Below are positions 1 through 7,222 of a stretch of 7,222 nt of DNA, in pieces; the first letter of the stretch is position 1, and each line of letters starts with the position of its first letter. Where the stretch lies: NCBI GenBank assembly GCA_030152985.1, contig JASLIE010000003.1, forward strand, positions 1 to 7,222, in the 5' to 3' direction. The translations under genes were made by a program, and so were the position numbers. Below the pieces are notes generated by a model. The model saw only the letters and a list, made by a program, of their open reading frames with translations. It was not told the DNA's origin and searched no databases. Source of the DNA: Bacillaceae bacterium. GTDB lineage: Bacteria > Bacillota > Bacilli > Bacillales > Amphibacillaceae.

Positions 1-441
1 CGCAAAAACATTCGTTTTTGACAAGGCATTGATATCAGTAAGTTCTTCTCCTTTCAAACCTTTTGTAATGGCTGCATAAGGAAGAACTCGAATGACAGCA
101 TCCTCATTGATTTTATCAAATAACTGATTGACTGTTTCAAGATCATCTGGTACTGGATTTGTATTTGGCATTGAACAAACTGTTGTAAAACCACCTCGTG
201 CTGCTGCTTCAGTTCCGGTTTTAATTGTTTCTTTATGTTCCCCACCAGGCTCTCTTAAATGAATATGTACATCGATTAAACCCGGTGCAACAAGCGCACC
301 TTTTCCATCAATAACTTTAGCATCTTGCTCTATAATTTCAGACTCTATTTGCTTAATCTTACCATGCTCAATCAATACTTCACACGCTTCTAACGTATTC
401 CCTTTGACGACTTGCTTGACATTTTTTAATATTTTTTTCAT
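1..441 (-). CDS. pyrC: Dihydroorotase, N-terminal part (cut by window edge)
   Basis: Dihydroorotase is the zinc amidohydrolase that interconverts carbamoyl-aspartate and dihydroorotate, the third step of cytoplasmic de novo pyrimidine synthesis. Only 147 codons are visible; reading stays open to base 1, so the gene continues beyond the window (family length is about 425-430). I see the N-terminal beta segment, then the metal motif [12 protein letters not shown] around residues 58-68, with His59 and His61 the expected zinc ligands and Arg63 the substrate-binding arginine. The hallmark MPNTNPVPD follows at 91-99, then RVLPYAAIT. The start is ATG at 441, preceded by a GGGGGA ribosome binding site six bases upstream. 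It lies inside the end of pyrB, overlapping by 62 bases, so the two are co-transcribed and probably translationally coupled. Sequence and context make this class I type PyrC secure. Confidence 0.96.
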   Translation of the reverse strand, partial: MKKILKNVKQVVKGNTLEACEVLIEHGKIKQIESEIIEQDAKVIDGKGALVAPGLIDVHIHLREPGGEHKETIKTGTEAAARGGFTTVCSMPNTNPVPDDLETVNQLFDKINEDAVIRVLPYAAITKGLKGEELTDINALSKTNVFA

Positions 442-1324
442 TAATAATCCCCCACTCTAATAATTGTTTTGTTATCACTGCCATTCTAACGTAAACGCCA
501 TTTGAAATTTGTTTTAAAATACGCGATCTCTCACATTCAACTAAATCAGTATCAATCTCTACATCACGATTTACTGGTCCAGGATGTAAAATAATTGCAT
601 GATCCTGCATCCGTTTTTCTCTTTCTTTCGTTAAACCATAACGTTCTAAATAATTAACAGCAGCACCTGAAAATGATTCGTGACGTTCATGCTGAATTCT
701 TAAAAGCATCAGTGCATCACACATTTCTACAGCTTCATCAATTGGAATATAAGGAAATCCAAGTTCTTCTTCCTGATATTCTTCAGCCGCACTAAAGTAA
801 ACCTCAACACCTAATTTAGATAAGATTTGTGCGTTAGAACGAGCAACCCGACTATGTTTAATATCACCTGCAATGACAACTTTAAGTCCTTTAAAATAAC
901 CGAACTCTTGATAGATTGTATCAACATCAAGCAAACTTTGAGTCGGGTGATCTCTTGTTCCTGCTCCTCCATTTATAATTGGAATGTTTAAGTCATGGCT
1001 GATGGCATCTGACCAATTATCTGCTTCATGGCGTATAACAAGGCACTCTGCACCAACTGCTTCAAAGGTTTTAGCTGTGTCATAGAGCGTTTCACCTTTT
1101 TTCATGCTTGATTGTTCAGTCTGAAACTCTAAATAGTCTAAACCAAGTTTTCTTTCAGCTACAATGAAGCTTGTTTTTGTTCGTGTGCTCGGTTCAAAAA
1201 ATAAATTAGCTACAAATATTTGTTTATCAATTTTATATTCAGCTGTTCGGTAGCGTTCAGCCCGTTCTAATAAGTCCATAATTTCATTTGCTGATAATTG
1301 CTCCATTGAAATAAAATGTTTCAT
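380..1324 (-). CDS. pyrB: Aspartate carbamoyltransferase catalytic subunit
   Basis: This enzyme condenses carbamoyl phosphate with aspartate, the committed step of pyrimidine synthesis. The predicted protein has 314 residues. Visible motifs are [12 protein letters not shown] (42-53, carbamoyl-phosphate loop STRT), KKGETLYDT (75-83, with the catalytic-loop lysine Lys76), IRHE (97-100), DHPTQSLLD (125-133), [12 protein letters not shown] (153-164), LLRIQHER (207-214) and HPGPVNR (247-253). I chose the ATG at 1324 (MKHF) over an in-frame ATG six codons upstream. That upstream ATG overlaps the GAGGAG ribosome binding site, and MKH is the usual N-terminus in Bacillus. The C-terminal tail after about residue 290 is roughly ten residues longer than B. 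subtilis PyrB (304) and is read from bases shared with pyrC. No regulatory subunit gene (pyrI) is present, as is normal in Bacillales. Control is by the PyrR attenuator upstream. Confidence 0.97.
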   Translation of the reverse strand: MKHFISMEQLSANEIMDLLERAERYRTAEYKIDKQIFVANLFFEPSTRTKTSFIVAERKLGLDYLEFQTEQSSMKKGETLYDTAKTFEAVGAECLVIRHEADNWSDAISHDLNIPIINGGAGTRDHPTQSLLDVDTIYQEFGYFKGLKVVIAGDIKHSRVARSNAQILSKLGVEVYFSAAEEYQEEELGFPYIPIDEAVEMCDALMLLRIQHERHESFSGAAVNYLERYGLTKEREKRMQDHAIILHPGPVNRDVEIDTDLVECERSRILKQISNGVYVRMAVITKQLLEWGIINEKNIKKCQASRQREYVRSV

Positions 1325-1342
1325 TCGACTCACACTCCTCAT

Positions 1343-1383
1343 TAAAATAAAAAGCTTCCCTGCAAAATGGTCGCAAGGAAGCT
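1343..1383 (-). terminator. Attenuator terminator of pyrB
   Basis: The arms AGCTTCCTTGC (1383-1373) and GCAGGGAAGCT (1363-1353) form an 11-pair stem with one U-G wobble and a 9-base loop. The run TTTTTATTTT follows on the minus strand (about 1352-1343). It sits directly upstream of the pyrB ribosome binding site. Its 5' arm is shared with the antiterminator, so it acts as a regulated attenuator rather than a fixed operon end. Confidence 0.9.
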
Positions 1384-1438
1384 ATACTCTCGTATATCTC
1401 TTTTAACCTTGCAAATCTCTCTGGATTTATTTAAAGGT

Positions 1439-1439
<1 letters not shown>
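1384..1439 (-). promoter_or_regulatory. PyrR-binding anti-antiterminator and antiterminator before pyrB
   Basis: On the minus-strand RNA, AACCTT (1439-1434) pairs with AAGGTT (1410-1405), enclosing an upper stem AAATC/GATTT with hexaloop CAGAGA. This matches the known PyrR-binding pattern: a CNGNGA loop, a UCC...GAG core and a purine-rich internal bulge. The competing antiterminator is also visible. GCAAGG (1412-1407) is complementary to CCTTGC (1378-1373) in the 5' arm of the terminator, with a small TATAC/GTATA hairpin capped by GAGA nested between. By known PyrR biology, UMP- or UTP-bound PyrR stabilises the first hairpin, freeing the terminator. The hairpin starts on the last base of the pyrR stop codon. 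The fold is inferred by eye. Confidence 0.88.
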
Positions 1440-1981
<542 letters not shown>

Positions 1982-1991
1982 TCATTATTAT

Positions 1992-2028
1992 AAAAAAAGA
2001 GCCTTTACCGATGAGGTAAGGGCTCTTT
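1992..2028 (-). terminator. Attenuator terminator in the pyrR leader
   Basis: The minus-strand RNA forms GAGCCCTTACC (2025-2015) / GGTAAAGGCTC (2009-1999) with one C-A mismatch and loop TCATC, extended by flanking AAA/TTT pairs. Seven Ts follow (1998-1992). It lies 20 bases before the pyrR start and is the terminator half of the pyrR attenuator. Confidence 0.9.
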
Positions 2029-2090
2029 TAGTAGGCATACTTATCCTACTACCGATTCCTTGTTAGCCTCACAGGACTATTTTTAAAGGA
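2029..2090 (-). promoter_or_regulatory. PyrR-binding hairpin and antiterminator elements in the pyrR leader
   Basis: The anti-antiterminator has lower stem TCCTT (2090-2086) / AAGGA (2061-2057) and upper stem TAGTC/GGCTA with hexaloop CTGTGA (2074-2069). Together these make the conserved PyrR target pattern with a CNGNGA loop. Next comes a perfect 7-pair hairpin, TAGTAGG (2051-2045) / CCTACTA (2035-2029). It looks like the core of the antiterminator, extendable by AAGG pairing with CCTT in the terminator arm. When PyrR is inactive the antiterminator forms and pyrR is transcribed. Pairing was worked out by eye. Confidence 0.88.
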
Positions 2091-2105
2091 CTTTATCATA
2101 TATTC

Positions 2106-2134
2106 ATTATTTCAAACTAAGCGAACTAAGTCAA
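2106..2134 (-). promoter_or_regulatory. Vegetative (sigma-A type) promoter of the pyr operon
   Basis: The -35 box TTGACT (2134-2129) is separated by exactly 17 bases from the -10 box AATAAT (2111-2106); each matches consensus at 5 of 6 positions. The start point would be near 2099, giving a leader of about 127 bases containing both PyrR elements. The -35 box includes the stop codon of rluD (2133-2131). Confidence 0.78.
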
Positions 2135-3039
2135 GATATCCTCTCTAAGCTTTGTAACAAATTTGTGAAATAGCTAGGACGTTCGATTTCAAATGTCATC
2201 ATTTCACCTGAAGTCGGATGTTTAAAGCTTATCTTTTTTGCAAAAAGTGCTTGTGAATCAAGTAACTTTGATTTTTTCCTTACATAAAGTGGATCACCTA
2301 TAATTGGATGATTAATGTATTTTAAATGCACACGGATTTGATGCGTTCTTCCGGTCTTAAGCTCGCATTTAACATGTGTGTGTTGCTTAAAACGCTTAAG
2401 TACAGTAAAGTGAGTTTCTGCTGCCTTTCCTGTTTCGACAACAGCTCTTTTTAACCTGTCTTTTGGGTCGCGGCCAATGGGTGCATTGATTATTCCAGTA
2501 TCATGATTAAACACACCAAATGTAAGTGCTTCGTATTCCCGGTAAACCGATTGATCAATAAATTGTTTTTGCAAAGCAAGATGTGCTTCATCTGTTTTTG
2601 CAATAATGAGTAAGCCGCTGGTATCTTTATCTAAACGATGGACAATACCCGGTCTCTCAGCACCATTTATACTTGATAAGCTATCAAACTGATGCATTAA
2701 ATAATTAACTAAGGTATCACTTGTCTGACTGTGTGTTGGATGAACGATAAGGCCTTTCGGTTTATTAATAACAGCAAGTAGCTCATCTTCATAAATAAGT
2801 TCTAAATCAAAAGCTTGTGCTTTAATTTCTCGTTTAGGCTCATCAGGTATTAAGTAACTAACCTCATCGCCTTGCTTACATTTATAATTTGCTTTTTGAA
2901 ATTGACCATTTACCTGAATATAACCTGTTTTTATCCACTTTTGAATCTTTTGTCTACTTACTGTAGGCATTTTTTCAACTAAAAACTTATCAAGTCGATC
3001 GCCTATATTTTCTTTCGTAATTTGAAGCTTATTTTCCAC
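2131..3039 (-). CDS. rluD: RluA/RluD-family 23S rRNA pseudouridine synthase (YlyB type)
   Basis: This enzyme converts specific uridines to pseudouridine in RNA, most likely 23S rRNA. The exact sites cannot be read from sequence, because Bacillales carry several paralogues. The protein has 302 residues. An N-terminal S4 RNA-binding domain (about 14-75, starting DRLDKFL) is followed by the catalytic domain with [10 protein letters not shown] (92-101) and [11 protein letters not shown] (134-144), where Asp137 is the expected catalytic aspartate. The RTHQIRVHL block lies at 231-239. The start is GTG at 3039, with AGGAAGG nine bases upstream, inside the end of lspA. The overlap is 11 bases, implying co-transcription and translational coupling. 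The position between lspA and pyrR matches ylyB of B. subtilis. Confidence 0.95.
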   Translation of the reverse strand: MENKLQITKENIGDRLDKFLVEKMPTVSRQKIQKWIKTGYIQVNGQFQKANYKCKQGDEVSYLIPDEPKREIKAQAFDLELIYEDELLAVINKPKGLIVHPTHSQTSDTLVNYLMHQFDSLSSINGAERPGIVHRLDKDTSGLLIIAKTDEAHLALQKQFIDQSVYREYEALTFGVFNHDTGIINAPIGRDPKDRLKRAVVETGKAAETHFTVLKRFKQHTHVKCELKTGRTHQIRVHLKYINHPIIGDPLYVRKKSKLLDSQALFAKKISFKHPTSGEMMTFEIERPSYFTNLLQSLERIS

Positions 3040-3499
3040 TTGTTTTTACCTTCCTATCTTCAAGCAATGTATAGATAATCACAATCGCTACACCAATAAC
3101 TAATGCTGAATCTGCAATGTTAAAAATGGGGTAATCATAAGTGAATAGTTTAAAGTCTAAAAAATCAACAACTTCTTTTCTAAAAAAACGATCAATAAAA
3201 TTGCCCAGTGCACCACCTAAGATTAAACTGAGTCCGAGTGCCAACGTTTTTTGTTTTTTTCCATACTGCTGTAAATAATAAACAAGGACAACGACAACAA
3301 TTAACGTAATAATATAAAAGAAAATCATTTGATCCTGTAAGATTCCCCATGCTGCACCTCGATTACGATGTGAAGTGATATAAAAAAATGAGTCAATAAT
3401 TGGGATTGATTCATGAACTTCCATTTTACTAATGACAATTAATTTTGAAACCTGGTCTATGATTATGACCAACAATGCAAATAAATAATAACGTATCAT
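3029..3499 (-). CDS. lspA: Lipoprotein signal peptidase (signal peptidase II)
   Basis: LspA is an aspartyl membrane protease that cleaves the signal peptide of diacylglyceryl-modified prolipoproteins. The protein has 156 residues, normal for the family. Four hydrophobic segments are visible at about 4-24, 57-77, 84-104 and 127-147. Conserved blocks are DQVSKL (15-20), NRGAAWG (46-52), [10 protein letters not shown] (95-104), VVDFLDF (110-116) and [11 protein letters not shown] (126-136). Asp112 and Asp130 are the expected catalytic pair; their 18-residue spacing agrees with the family. The start is ATG at 3499, preceded by GAGGG. The gene follows a terminator hairpin and a candidate promoter, and overlaps rluD at its end. 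Confidence 0.97.
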   Translation of the reverse strand: MIRYYLFALLVIIIDQVSKLIVISKMEVHESIPIIDSFFYITSHRNRGAAWGILQDQMIFFYIITLIVVVVLVYYLQQYGKKQKTLALGLSLILGGALGNFIDRFFRKEVVDFLDFKLFTYDYPIFNIADSALVIGVAIVIIYTLLEDRKVKTSGK

Positions 3500-3519
3500 T
3501 CGAATCCCTCACTTTACTT

Positions 3520-3540
3520 AGCTCTTTATAGAATAGAGCT
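3520..3540. repeat. Small inverted repeat in the lspA leader
   Basis: AGCTCT (3520-3525) and AGAGCT (3535-3540) form a perfect 6-base inverted repeat with a 9-base loop, between the ileS terminator and the lspA ribosome binding site. In the minus direction no T run follows. In the plus direction TTTTCTT follows, so it could act as a weak antisense terminator. It overlaps the candidate -10 box. Function unknown. Confidence 0.4.
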
Positions 3541-3558
3541 TTTCTTAAAAAAGTGCAA
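3530..3558 (-). promoter_or_regulatory. Candidate promoter for lspA-rluD
   Basis: TTGCAC (3558-3553) and TATTCT (3535-3530) are separated by 17 bases on the minus strand, downstream of the ileS terminator and about 30 bases before the lspA start. The -10 box matches consensus at only 4 of 6 positions, so this is tentative. An AT-rich region gives such matches by chance, but a promoter here would make sense after a terminator. Confidence 0.4.
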
Positions 3559-3559
3559 C

Positions 3560-3594
3560 AAAAGATGCCCTATAGACAGTTCTATCTATAGGGC
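3560..3594 (-). terminator. Terminator after ileS
   Basis: A perfect 10-pair stem GCCCTATAGA (3594-3585) / TCTATAGGGC (3576-3567) with an 8-base loop begins 6 bases after the ileS stop codon. The downstream tract ATCTTTTG is only moderately T-rich, so termination may be partial, leaving some read-through into lspA. Confidence 0.65.
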
Positions 3595-3600
3595 AAATCC

Positions 3601-6381
3601 TTATTCTTCTTTACTTAAATCTAAATCAGAAAAATGCTCAACAACGATATCATAGCAACGCGTACAAAGTTCAGGATGGTCGGTATGACTACCAACTGTA
3701 TCTGAATGCGTCCAACAACGACTACATTTTCCACCTGTATGCTTTTCTACATAAACTTTTACAAAGTCATACTCTTTTGCTTCAGGATGTGCTTGGTTTA
3801 CAAGCGCATCTGAAACAATTAAATATTGATGCAGATGATCAATCGAACTTAATAAAGATTTAACTTCTTCGTCTTTTGCTTCAATTGTAATTCGGGCATC
3901 TAATGAATTCCCAATTACCTTTTCAGCACGTGCTTCTTCGAGTGATTTTAACACATCTGACCTTACTTTCATAAATAAATCCCACTTCGTTTGATCCGCT
4001 TCTGTAAAGCTAGAAATCTCCCTTGCTTTAGGTAAGTCCTCTAACTGAACATACTCTGTCTCAACACCATTGATATGCTCCCAAATTTCTTCTGTTGTAT
4101 GTGGAATTATTGGTGTGAGTAACTTTGTTAAGCTAACAAGCGTTTCATAATAAACTGTTTGAATGCTACGACGTCTATGATTATCTTTTGTTTCAATATA
4201 TAAAATATCTTTAGCAAAATCGAGATAAAAGGAACTTAAATCAACCGATGCATAGTTATGAATCTCGTTAAATACAATTGAGAAATCATAGCTTTCATAG
4301 CCTTTTTCGACTCTTTCAATTAATTTTTGAAGACGAACTAGCATATAACGATCAATTTCTTCTAAATTTTCTTCAGCAATTTGATCAGTCTTCGGATCAA
4401 AATCGACTAAATTAGCTAATAAGAATCTAAATGTGTTTCGAATTTTTCGGTAACTTTCAGACACTTGTTTTAATATATCTTGTGAAATACGAACGTCTGC
4501 TTGATAATCTACTGATGAAACCCATAAACGTAAAATATCAGCACCCATTTGACGCTGAACATCGCCTGGATCAATTGTATTTCCAATTGATTTACTCATT
4601 TTTCTTCCTTCGCCATCTAAAACAAAACCATGACTAATTACATTTTTGTAAGGTGCTTTTCCAGTTGTTGCAACAGCTGTTGAAAGTGATGAGTTGAACC
4701 AACCACGATACTGATCACTTCCTTCTAGGTAAACATCAGCCGGACGACGATGGTCTTCTCTATTCATTAAGACAGCTTCGTGTGAAGAACCTGAGTCAAA
4801 CCAAACGTCCATAATATCTTTTTCTTTCGTGAAACGACCATTTGGACTATGTTCTGATTCAAATCCTTCTGGCAATAAGTCTTTTGCTTCCCACTCAAAC
4901 CAAATATTTGATCCATGTTCTTTAAAGAGTTCAGAAACATGATTAATTGTTTCTTCTGTAATAATCGGTGTTTGGTCCTCAGCATAAAAGACTGGAATTG
5001 GAACCCCCCAAGATCTTTGACGTGAGATACACCAATCTTCACGGTCACGTACCATGTTATATAGACGTGTTTCACCCCATGCAGGATACCATTCAACTTC
5101 TCTAATTTCATCTAAAATATTTTCCCTAAAATCTTTAATAGACGCAAACCATTGTGGTGTTGCACGAAAAATTGTTGGTTGTTTTGTACGCCAGTCATGT
5201 GGATATGAGTGTGTAATAAAAGATAAATCTAATAAAGCATCATTTTCAGTCAGTTTATCTGTTACTAACTTATTTGCTTCATCATAAAAGACCCCCTCAA
5301 AACCTGGAGCTTCAGATGTGAAAATTCCTCGTTCATCAACTGGACAAAAAGCTTCGATGCCATATTCTTTTGATACATAAAAGTCTTCCTCACCATGTCC
5401 TGGCGCTGTATGAACGCAACCAGTTCCTGCTTCAGTTGTAACATGAGTCCCTAACATGACTAAAATATCACGATCATAAAAAGGATGACGAGCAACAATT
5501 TTATCTGCTTGACGTCCCATAAATGACCCAACTACTTCAGGCTCATCCCAGTCGAGTTGATCAACAAGTTGATCAAGTAAATCGTGTGCAACAACATATT
5601 TATCACCATTCACAATGAAAATATCATATTGTAAATCTGGATGTAAGCTGATTCCTAAACTTGCCGGAAGTGTCCATGGTGTTGTTGTCCAAATAATAAA
5701 TTTAGCATCTTCTGGAATAATTCCTTTACCATCTTTAACATCATAGGAAACATAAATTGATGGTGAACGCTTATCCTTATACTCAATTTCAGCTTCAGCT
5801 AAAGCTGATTCGGATGAGGGTGACCAAAAGACAGGACGTAATCCCTTATAAATATAACCACGACTTGCCATGCGGCCAAAAACTTTGATTTGTGCCGCTT
5901 CATAATCTTTCGTTAAGGTAATATAAGGATTCCCCCAATCGCCACGTGCTCCAAGAGCCATGCGTTGTTCACGCTGGCGTTCAACTTGCTCCATAGCATA
6001 TTCAGCACACATTTCTCTAAACTCTGGGACTGGAATATCTTTTCGATCAATTTTCTTTTTCTTTGTTAACGCTGTTTCAATCGGTAATCCATGCGTATCC
6101 CATCCTGGAATATAAGGCGCATGGTAACCAGACATTGATTTATAACGTGTAATAATATCTTTTAAAATTTGATTGAGCGCATGGCCAATGTGTAAATCAC
6201 CATTAGCGTATGGTGGACCATCATGCAAGATAAAAAGTGGACGATCCTTTGTTTTCTCTTGAACTTGTTCATAGACTTTATCTTCTAACCATTTTTCACG
6301 ACGAATCGGTTCTTTATTTGGTAAATTACCACGCATCGGAAATTCTGTTCGTTGCATTTGTAGTGTTTTTTTATAATTCAC
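3601..6381 (-). CDS. ileS: Isoleucine-tRNA ligase
   Basis: IleRS charges tRNA-Ile with isoleucine in the cytoplasm and hydrolyses mischarged valine. The protein has 926 residues, typical of the bacterial form. The class I signature [11 protein letters not shown] is at 57-67 and the editing (CP1) domain contains WTTTPWTLP (231-239) and [15 protein letters not shown] (319-333). [13 protein letters not shown] lies at 449-461 and KMSKS at 594-598. The C-terminal zinc finger has Cys886, Cys889, Cys906 and Cys909. I chose GTG at 6381 (MNYKKTLQM), eight bases after GAGGGGG. An open frame extends 39 codons further upstream, but it would translate the T-box terminator and has no family similarity. Expression is controlled by the T-box leader. 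The C-terminal zinc finger and bacterial-type motifs argue for the ordinary housekeeping enzyme rather than the eukaryote-like second form. Confidence 0.98.
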   Translation of the reverse strand: MNYKKTLQMQRTEFPMRGNLPNKEPIRREKWLEDKVYEQVQEKTKDRPLFILHDGPPYANGDLHIGHALNQILKDIITRYKSMSGYHAPYIPGWDTHGLPIETALTKKKKIDRKDIPVPEFREMCAEYAMEQVERQREQRMALGARGDWGNPYITLTKDYEAAQIKVFGRMASRGYIYKGLRPVFWSPSSESALAEAEIEYKDKRSPSIYVSYDVKDGKGIIPEDAKFIIWTTTPWTLPASLGISLHPDLQYDIFIVNGDKYVVAHDLLDQLVDQLDWDEPEVVGSFMGRQADKIVARHPFYDRDILVMLGTHVTTEAGTGCVHTAPGHGEEDFYVSKEYGIEAFCPVDERGIFTSEAPGFEGVFYDEANKLVTDKLTENDALLDLSFITHSYPHDWRTKQPTIFRATPQWFASIKDFRENILDEIREVEWYPAWGETRLYNMVRDREDWCISRQRSWGVPIPVFYAEDQTPIITEETINHVSELFKEHGSNIWFEWEAKDLLPEGFESEHSPNGRFTKEKDIMDVWFDSGSSHEAVLMNREDHRRPADVYLEGSDQYRGWFNSSLSTAVATTGKAPYKNVISHGFVLDGEGRKMSKSIGNTIDPGDVQRQMGADILRLWVSSVDYQADVRISQDILKQVSESYRKIRNTFRFLLANLVDFDPKTDQIAEENLEEIDRYMLVRLQKLIERVEKGYESYDFSIVFNEIHNYASVDLSSFYLDFAKDILYIETKDNHRRRSIQTVYYETLVSLTKLLTPIIPHTTEEIWEHINGVETEYVQLEDLPKAREISSFTEADQTKWDLFMKVRSDVLKSLEEARAEKVIGNSLDARITIEAKDEEVKSLLSSIDHLHQYLIVSDALVNQAHPEAKEYDFVKVYVEKHTGGKCSRCWTHSDTVGSHTDHPELCTRCYDIVVEHFSDLDLSKEE

Positions 6382-6411
6382 AATTAATTCCCCCTCATTA
6401 AATTTAAATAC

Positions 6412-6453
6412 AAAAAAAGTCCTCAGCATTCCCTGAAAAGGGACGAGAAGACT
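6412..6453 (-). terminator. T-box terminator before ileS
   Basis: The outer stem AGTCTTC (6453-6447) / GAGGACT (6424-6418) has one U-G pair, the inner stem TCCCT/AGGGA has loop TTTC (6443-6430), and seven Ts follow (6418-6412). It shares CTCG and CCCTT with the antiterminator, so the two structures are mutually exclusive. Confidence 0.92.
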
Positions 6454-6648
6454 CGCGTTACCACCCTTATAAACTTTTTTTAAAAGTCTACTTATCATAT
6501 TCGTAACGTGAACGAATCCGTCTATTCTTACTGATAATTCAGAATAGATACTCAGGAGTGATTTTCAAATAAATGAACTATACTAGGCTCGCACTCTCCC
6601 TAGCTCGCTGAAATAGTACTTATTTATTTTACTTGCTCCATCTTAGTT
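6412..6648 (-). promoter_or_regulatory. Isoleucine-specific T-box riboswitch upstream of ileS
   Basis: This leader binds uncharged tRNA-Ile and then allows read-through into ileS. Stem I is visible: GGAG (6639-6636) / CTCC (6558-6555) below the specifier loop, AAATAAAT/ATTTATTT above it, and distal CTAGG/CCTAG (6603-6583). The 5' side of the specifier loop has AGTA; the 3' side reads GAAA then ATC (6562-6560) then A, giving the isoleucine codon followed by the usual purine. Stem III is TCTATTCT/AGAATAGA (6548-6521), followed by a hairpin ATTCGT/ACGAAT. The T-box AAGGGTGGTAACGCG lies at 6468-6454. The antiterminator pairs AAGGG with CCCTT and CGAG with CTCG (6468-6438), leaving the UGGUAAC bulge. 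UGGU pairs with the ACCA tRNA end, fitting an A discriminator base. Confidence 0.95.
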
Positions 6649-6650
6649 TA

Positions 6651-7196
6651 TTATTCAGTTTCAGCCTCAAAAACCTCTTCATCTTTATTCTGTGGTTCGA
6701 TTGGATCAAGACTCTCAATTTCAGTCAATGGTTCACTTGAAATAAACTCATCCCAATCCTGATTATTAAGCATTTCGTACTGACCATCAATTAACATTTT
6801 AAAGCGCGCTCTAAATACTTTAGCTTGTCTTGATAACTCTTCTGTTTCCATTGCTATTTTTCTTGATTTACTTAAAGCTTCATCGACAATGCGATCAGCA
6901 TTTTTTTCAGCCTCTTTAATAATTAATTTTGCCTCATTACGTGCGTTGTTTTTTAATTCATCAGCTGTTTCTTGTGCAATAACAATTGATTTATTTAATG
7001 TTTCTTCAATTTCAATAAAATGTCCGAGTCTTTCTTCTAAATCATTTACCTTATTCTGTAACGCTGTTTTTTCACGAATTGTTAATTCATAATCTTTAAT
7101 AATCTGATCTAAAAATGAATTCACTTCATCCTTATCATAACCTCTAAAACCATAAGCGAATTCTTTATTGTGAATATCTAATGGTGATAGTGCCAA
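6651..7196 (-). CDS. divIVA: Cell division / polarity protein DivIVA
   Basis: DivIVA is a coiled-coil scaffold that binds negatively curved membrane at the septum and poles. In Bacillus it positions MinJ/MinCD and chromosome-anchoring factors. The protein has 181 residues from a TTG start. The N-terminal lipid-binding domain reads MALSPLDIHNKEF then FRGYD; Phe17 and Arg18 fall exactly at the B. subtilis membrane-insertion positions. Coiled-coil segments run about 25-65 and 70-140, including ETLNKSIVIAQE (65-76), EAEKNADRI (95-103) and SKSRKIAMETEEL (109-121). An acidic, probably disordered tail (150-181) is longer than in B. subtilis (164 in total). I chose TTG at 7196 because GGGAGG sits eight bases upstream; the GTG three codons earlier overlaps that site and breaks the family N-terminus. 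The promoter is outside the window. Confidence 0.96.
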   Translation of the reverse strand: MALSPLDIHNKEFAYGFRGYDKDEVNSFLDQIIKDYELTIREKTALQNKVNDLEERLGHFIEIEETLNKSIVIAQETADELKNNARNEAKLIIKEAEKNADRIVDEALSKSRKIAMETEELSRQAKVFRARFKMLIDGQYEMLNNQDWDEFISSEPLTEIESLDPIEPQNKDEEVFEAETE

Positions 7197-7222
7197 AAAC
7201 AACACCTCCCTGACTGTGTGTC

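Noticed and set aside
54..245. Minus-strand 63-codon open frame inside pyrC
   Set aside because: It lies in another frame of pyrC, whose own frame shows clear dihydroorotase motifs through the same bases; the peptide is low-complexity and glutamine-rich.
4431..4637. Plus-strand open frame within ileS
   Set aside because: Antisense to a well-conserved coding region, no ribosome binding site, no recognisable protein.
4767..5111. Minus-strand 114-codon open frame within ileS
   Set aside because: Out-of-frame shadow of the IleRS sequence; the overlapping frame carries the real motifs.
5054..5287. Plus-strand open frame within ileS
   Set aside because: Antisense shadow without start signals or family features.
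6382..6498. 39-codon N-terminal extension of ileS
   Set aside because: It would translate the T-box sequence and terminator, shows no IleRS similarity, and the GTG at 6381 has a strong ribosome binding site and begins the conserved N-terminus.
6640..6720. Possible dedicated promoter for the ileS T-box at the end of divIVA
   Set aside because: I looked for -35/-10 pairs and found only weak partial matches (for example TTGATC with TAAAGA), so I cannot say whether ileS has its own promoter or is read from divIVA.
6889..7092. Plus-strand 67-codon open frame within divIVA
   Set aside because: Antisense to the coiled-coil region; serine/phenylalanine-rich composition is the expected mirror of Lys/Glu-rich coding DNA.

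Overview
This is a conserved housekeeping segment from an AT-rich Gram-positive bacterium of the Bacillales. It most resembles a Bacillus relative: protein sequences, T-box and PyrR-type RNA control, GAGG-type ribosome binding sites and gene order all fit. I cannot name the genus. All seven genes are on the minus strand, so transcription runs from high to low coordinates: divIVA, ileS, lspA, rluD (ylyB), pyrR, pyrB, then pyrC, which runs off the left edge after 147 codons.

Layout in transcription order. divIVA (7196-6651, TTG start) encodes the polar/septal coiled-coil protein. A 269-base gap then holds a complete isoleucine T-box leader with specifier ATC, T-box sequence, antiterminator and terminator. 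It controls ileS (6381-3601, GTG start). A hairpin terminator 6 bases after ileS and a candidate promoter precede the lspA-rluD pair, which overlap by 11 bases. The pyr promoter starts at the rluD stop codon. Its leader has a PyrR-binding hairpin and an attenuator terminator ahead of pyrR. A second PyrR-type attenuator begins at the pyrR stop codon and controls pyrB. pyrB and pyrC overlap by 62 bases.

How the parts work together. PyrR senses UMP/UTP versus PRPP and binds its two RNA hairpins, stopping transcription before pyrR and before pyrB-pyrC (second and third steps of de novo pyrimidine synthesis). Uncharged tRNA-Ile binding the T-box allows read-through into ileS. LspA (lipoprotein signal peptidase) and the RluD-type pseudouridine synthase share a transcript for no obvious functional reason, as in relatives.

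Compared with the Bacillus subtilis arrangement, two genes are missing: ylyA between ileS and lspA, and pyrP (uracil permease, with its own attenuator) between pyrR and pyrB. I found no mobile element, CRISPR array, tRNA, rRNA or defence gene, and no convincing new biological system. The points worth a second look are the compact regulatory architecture and the two gene losses.
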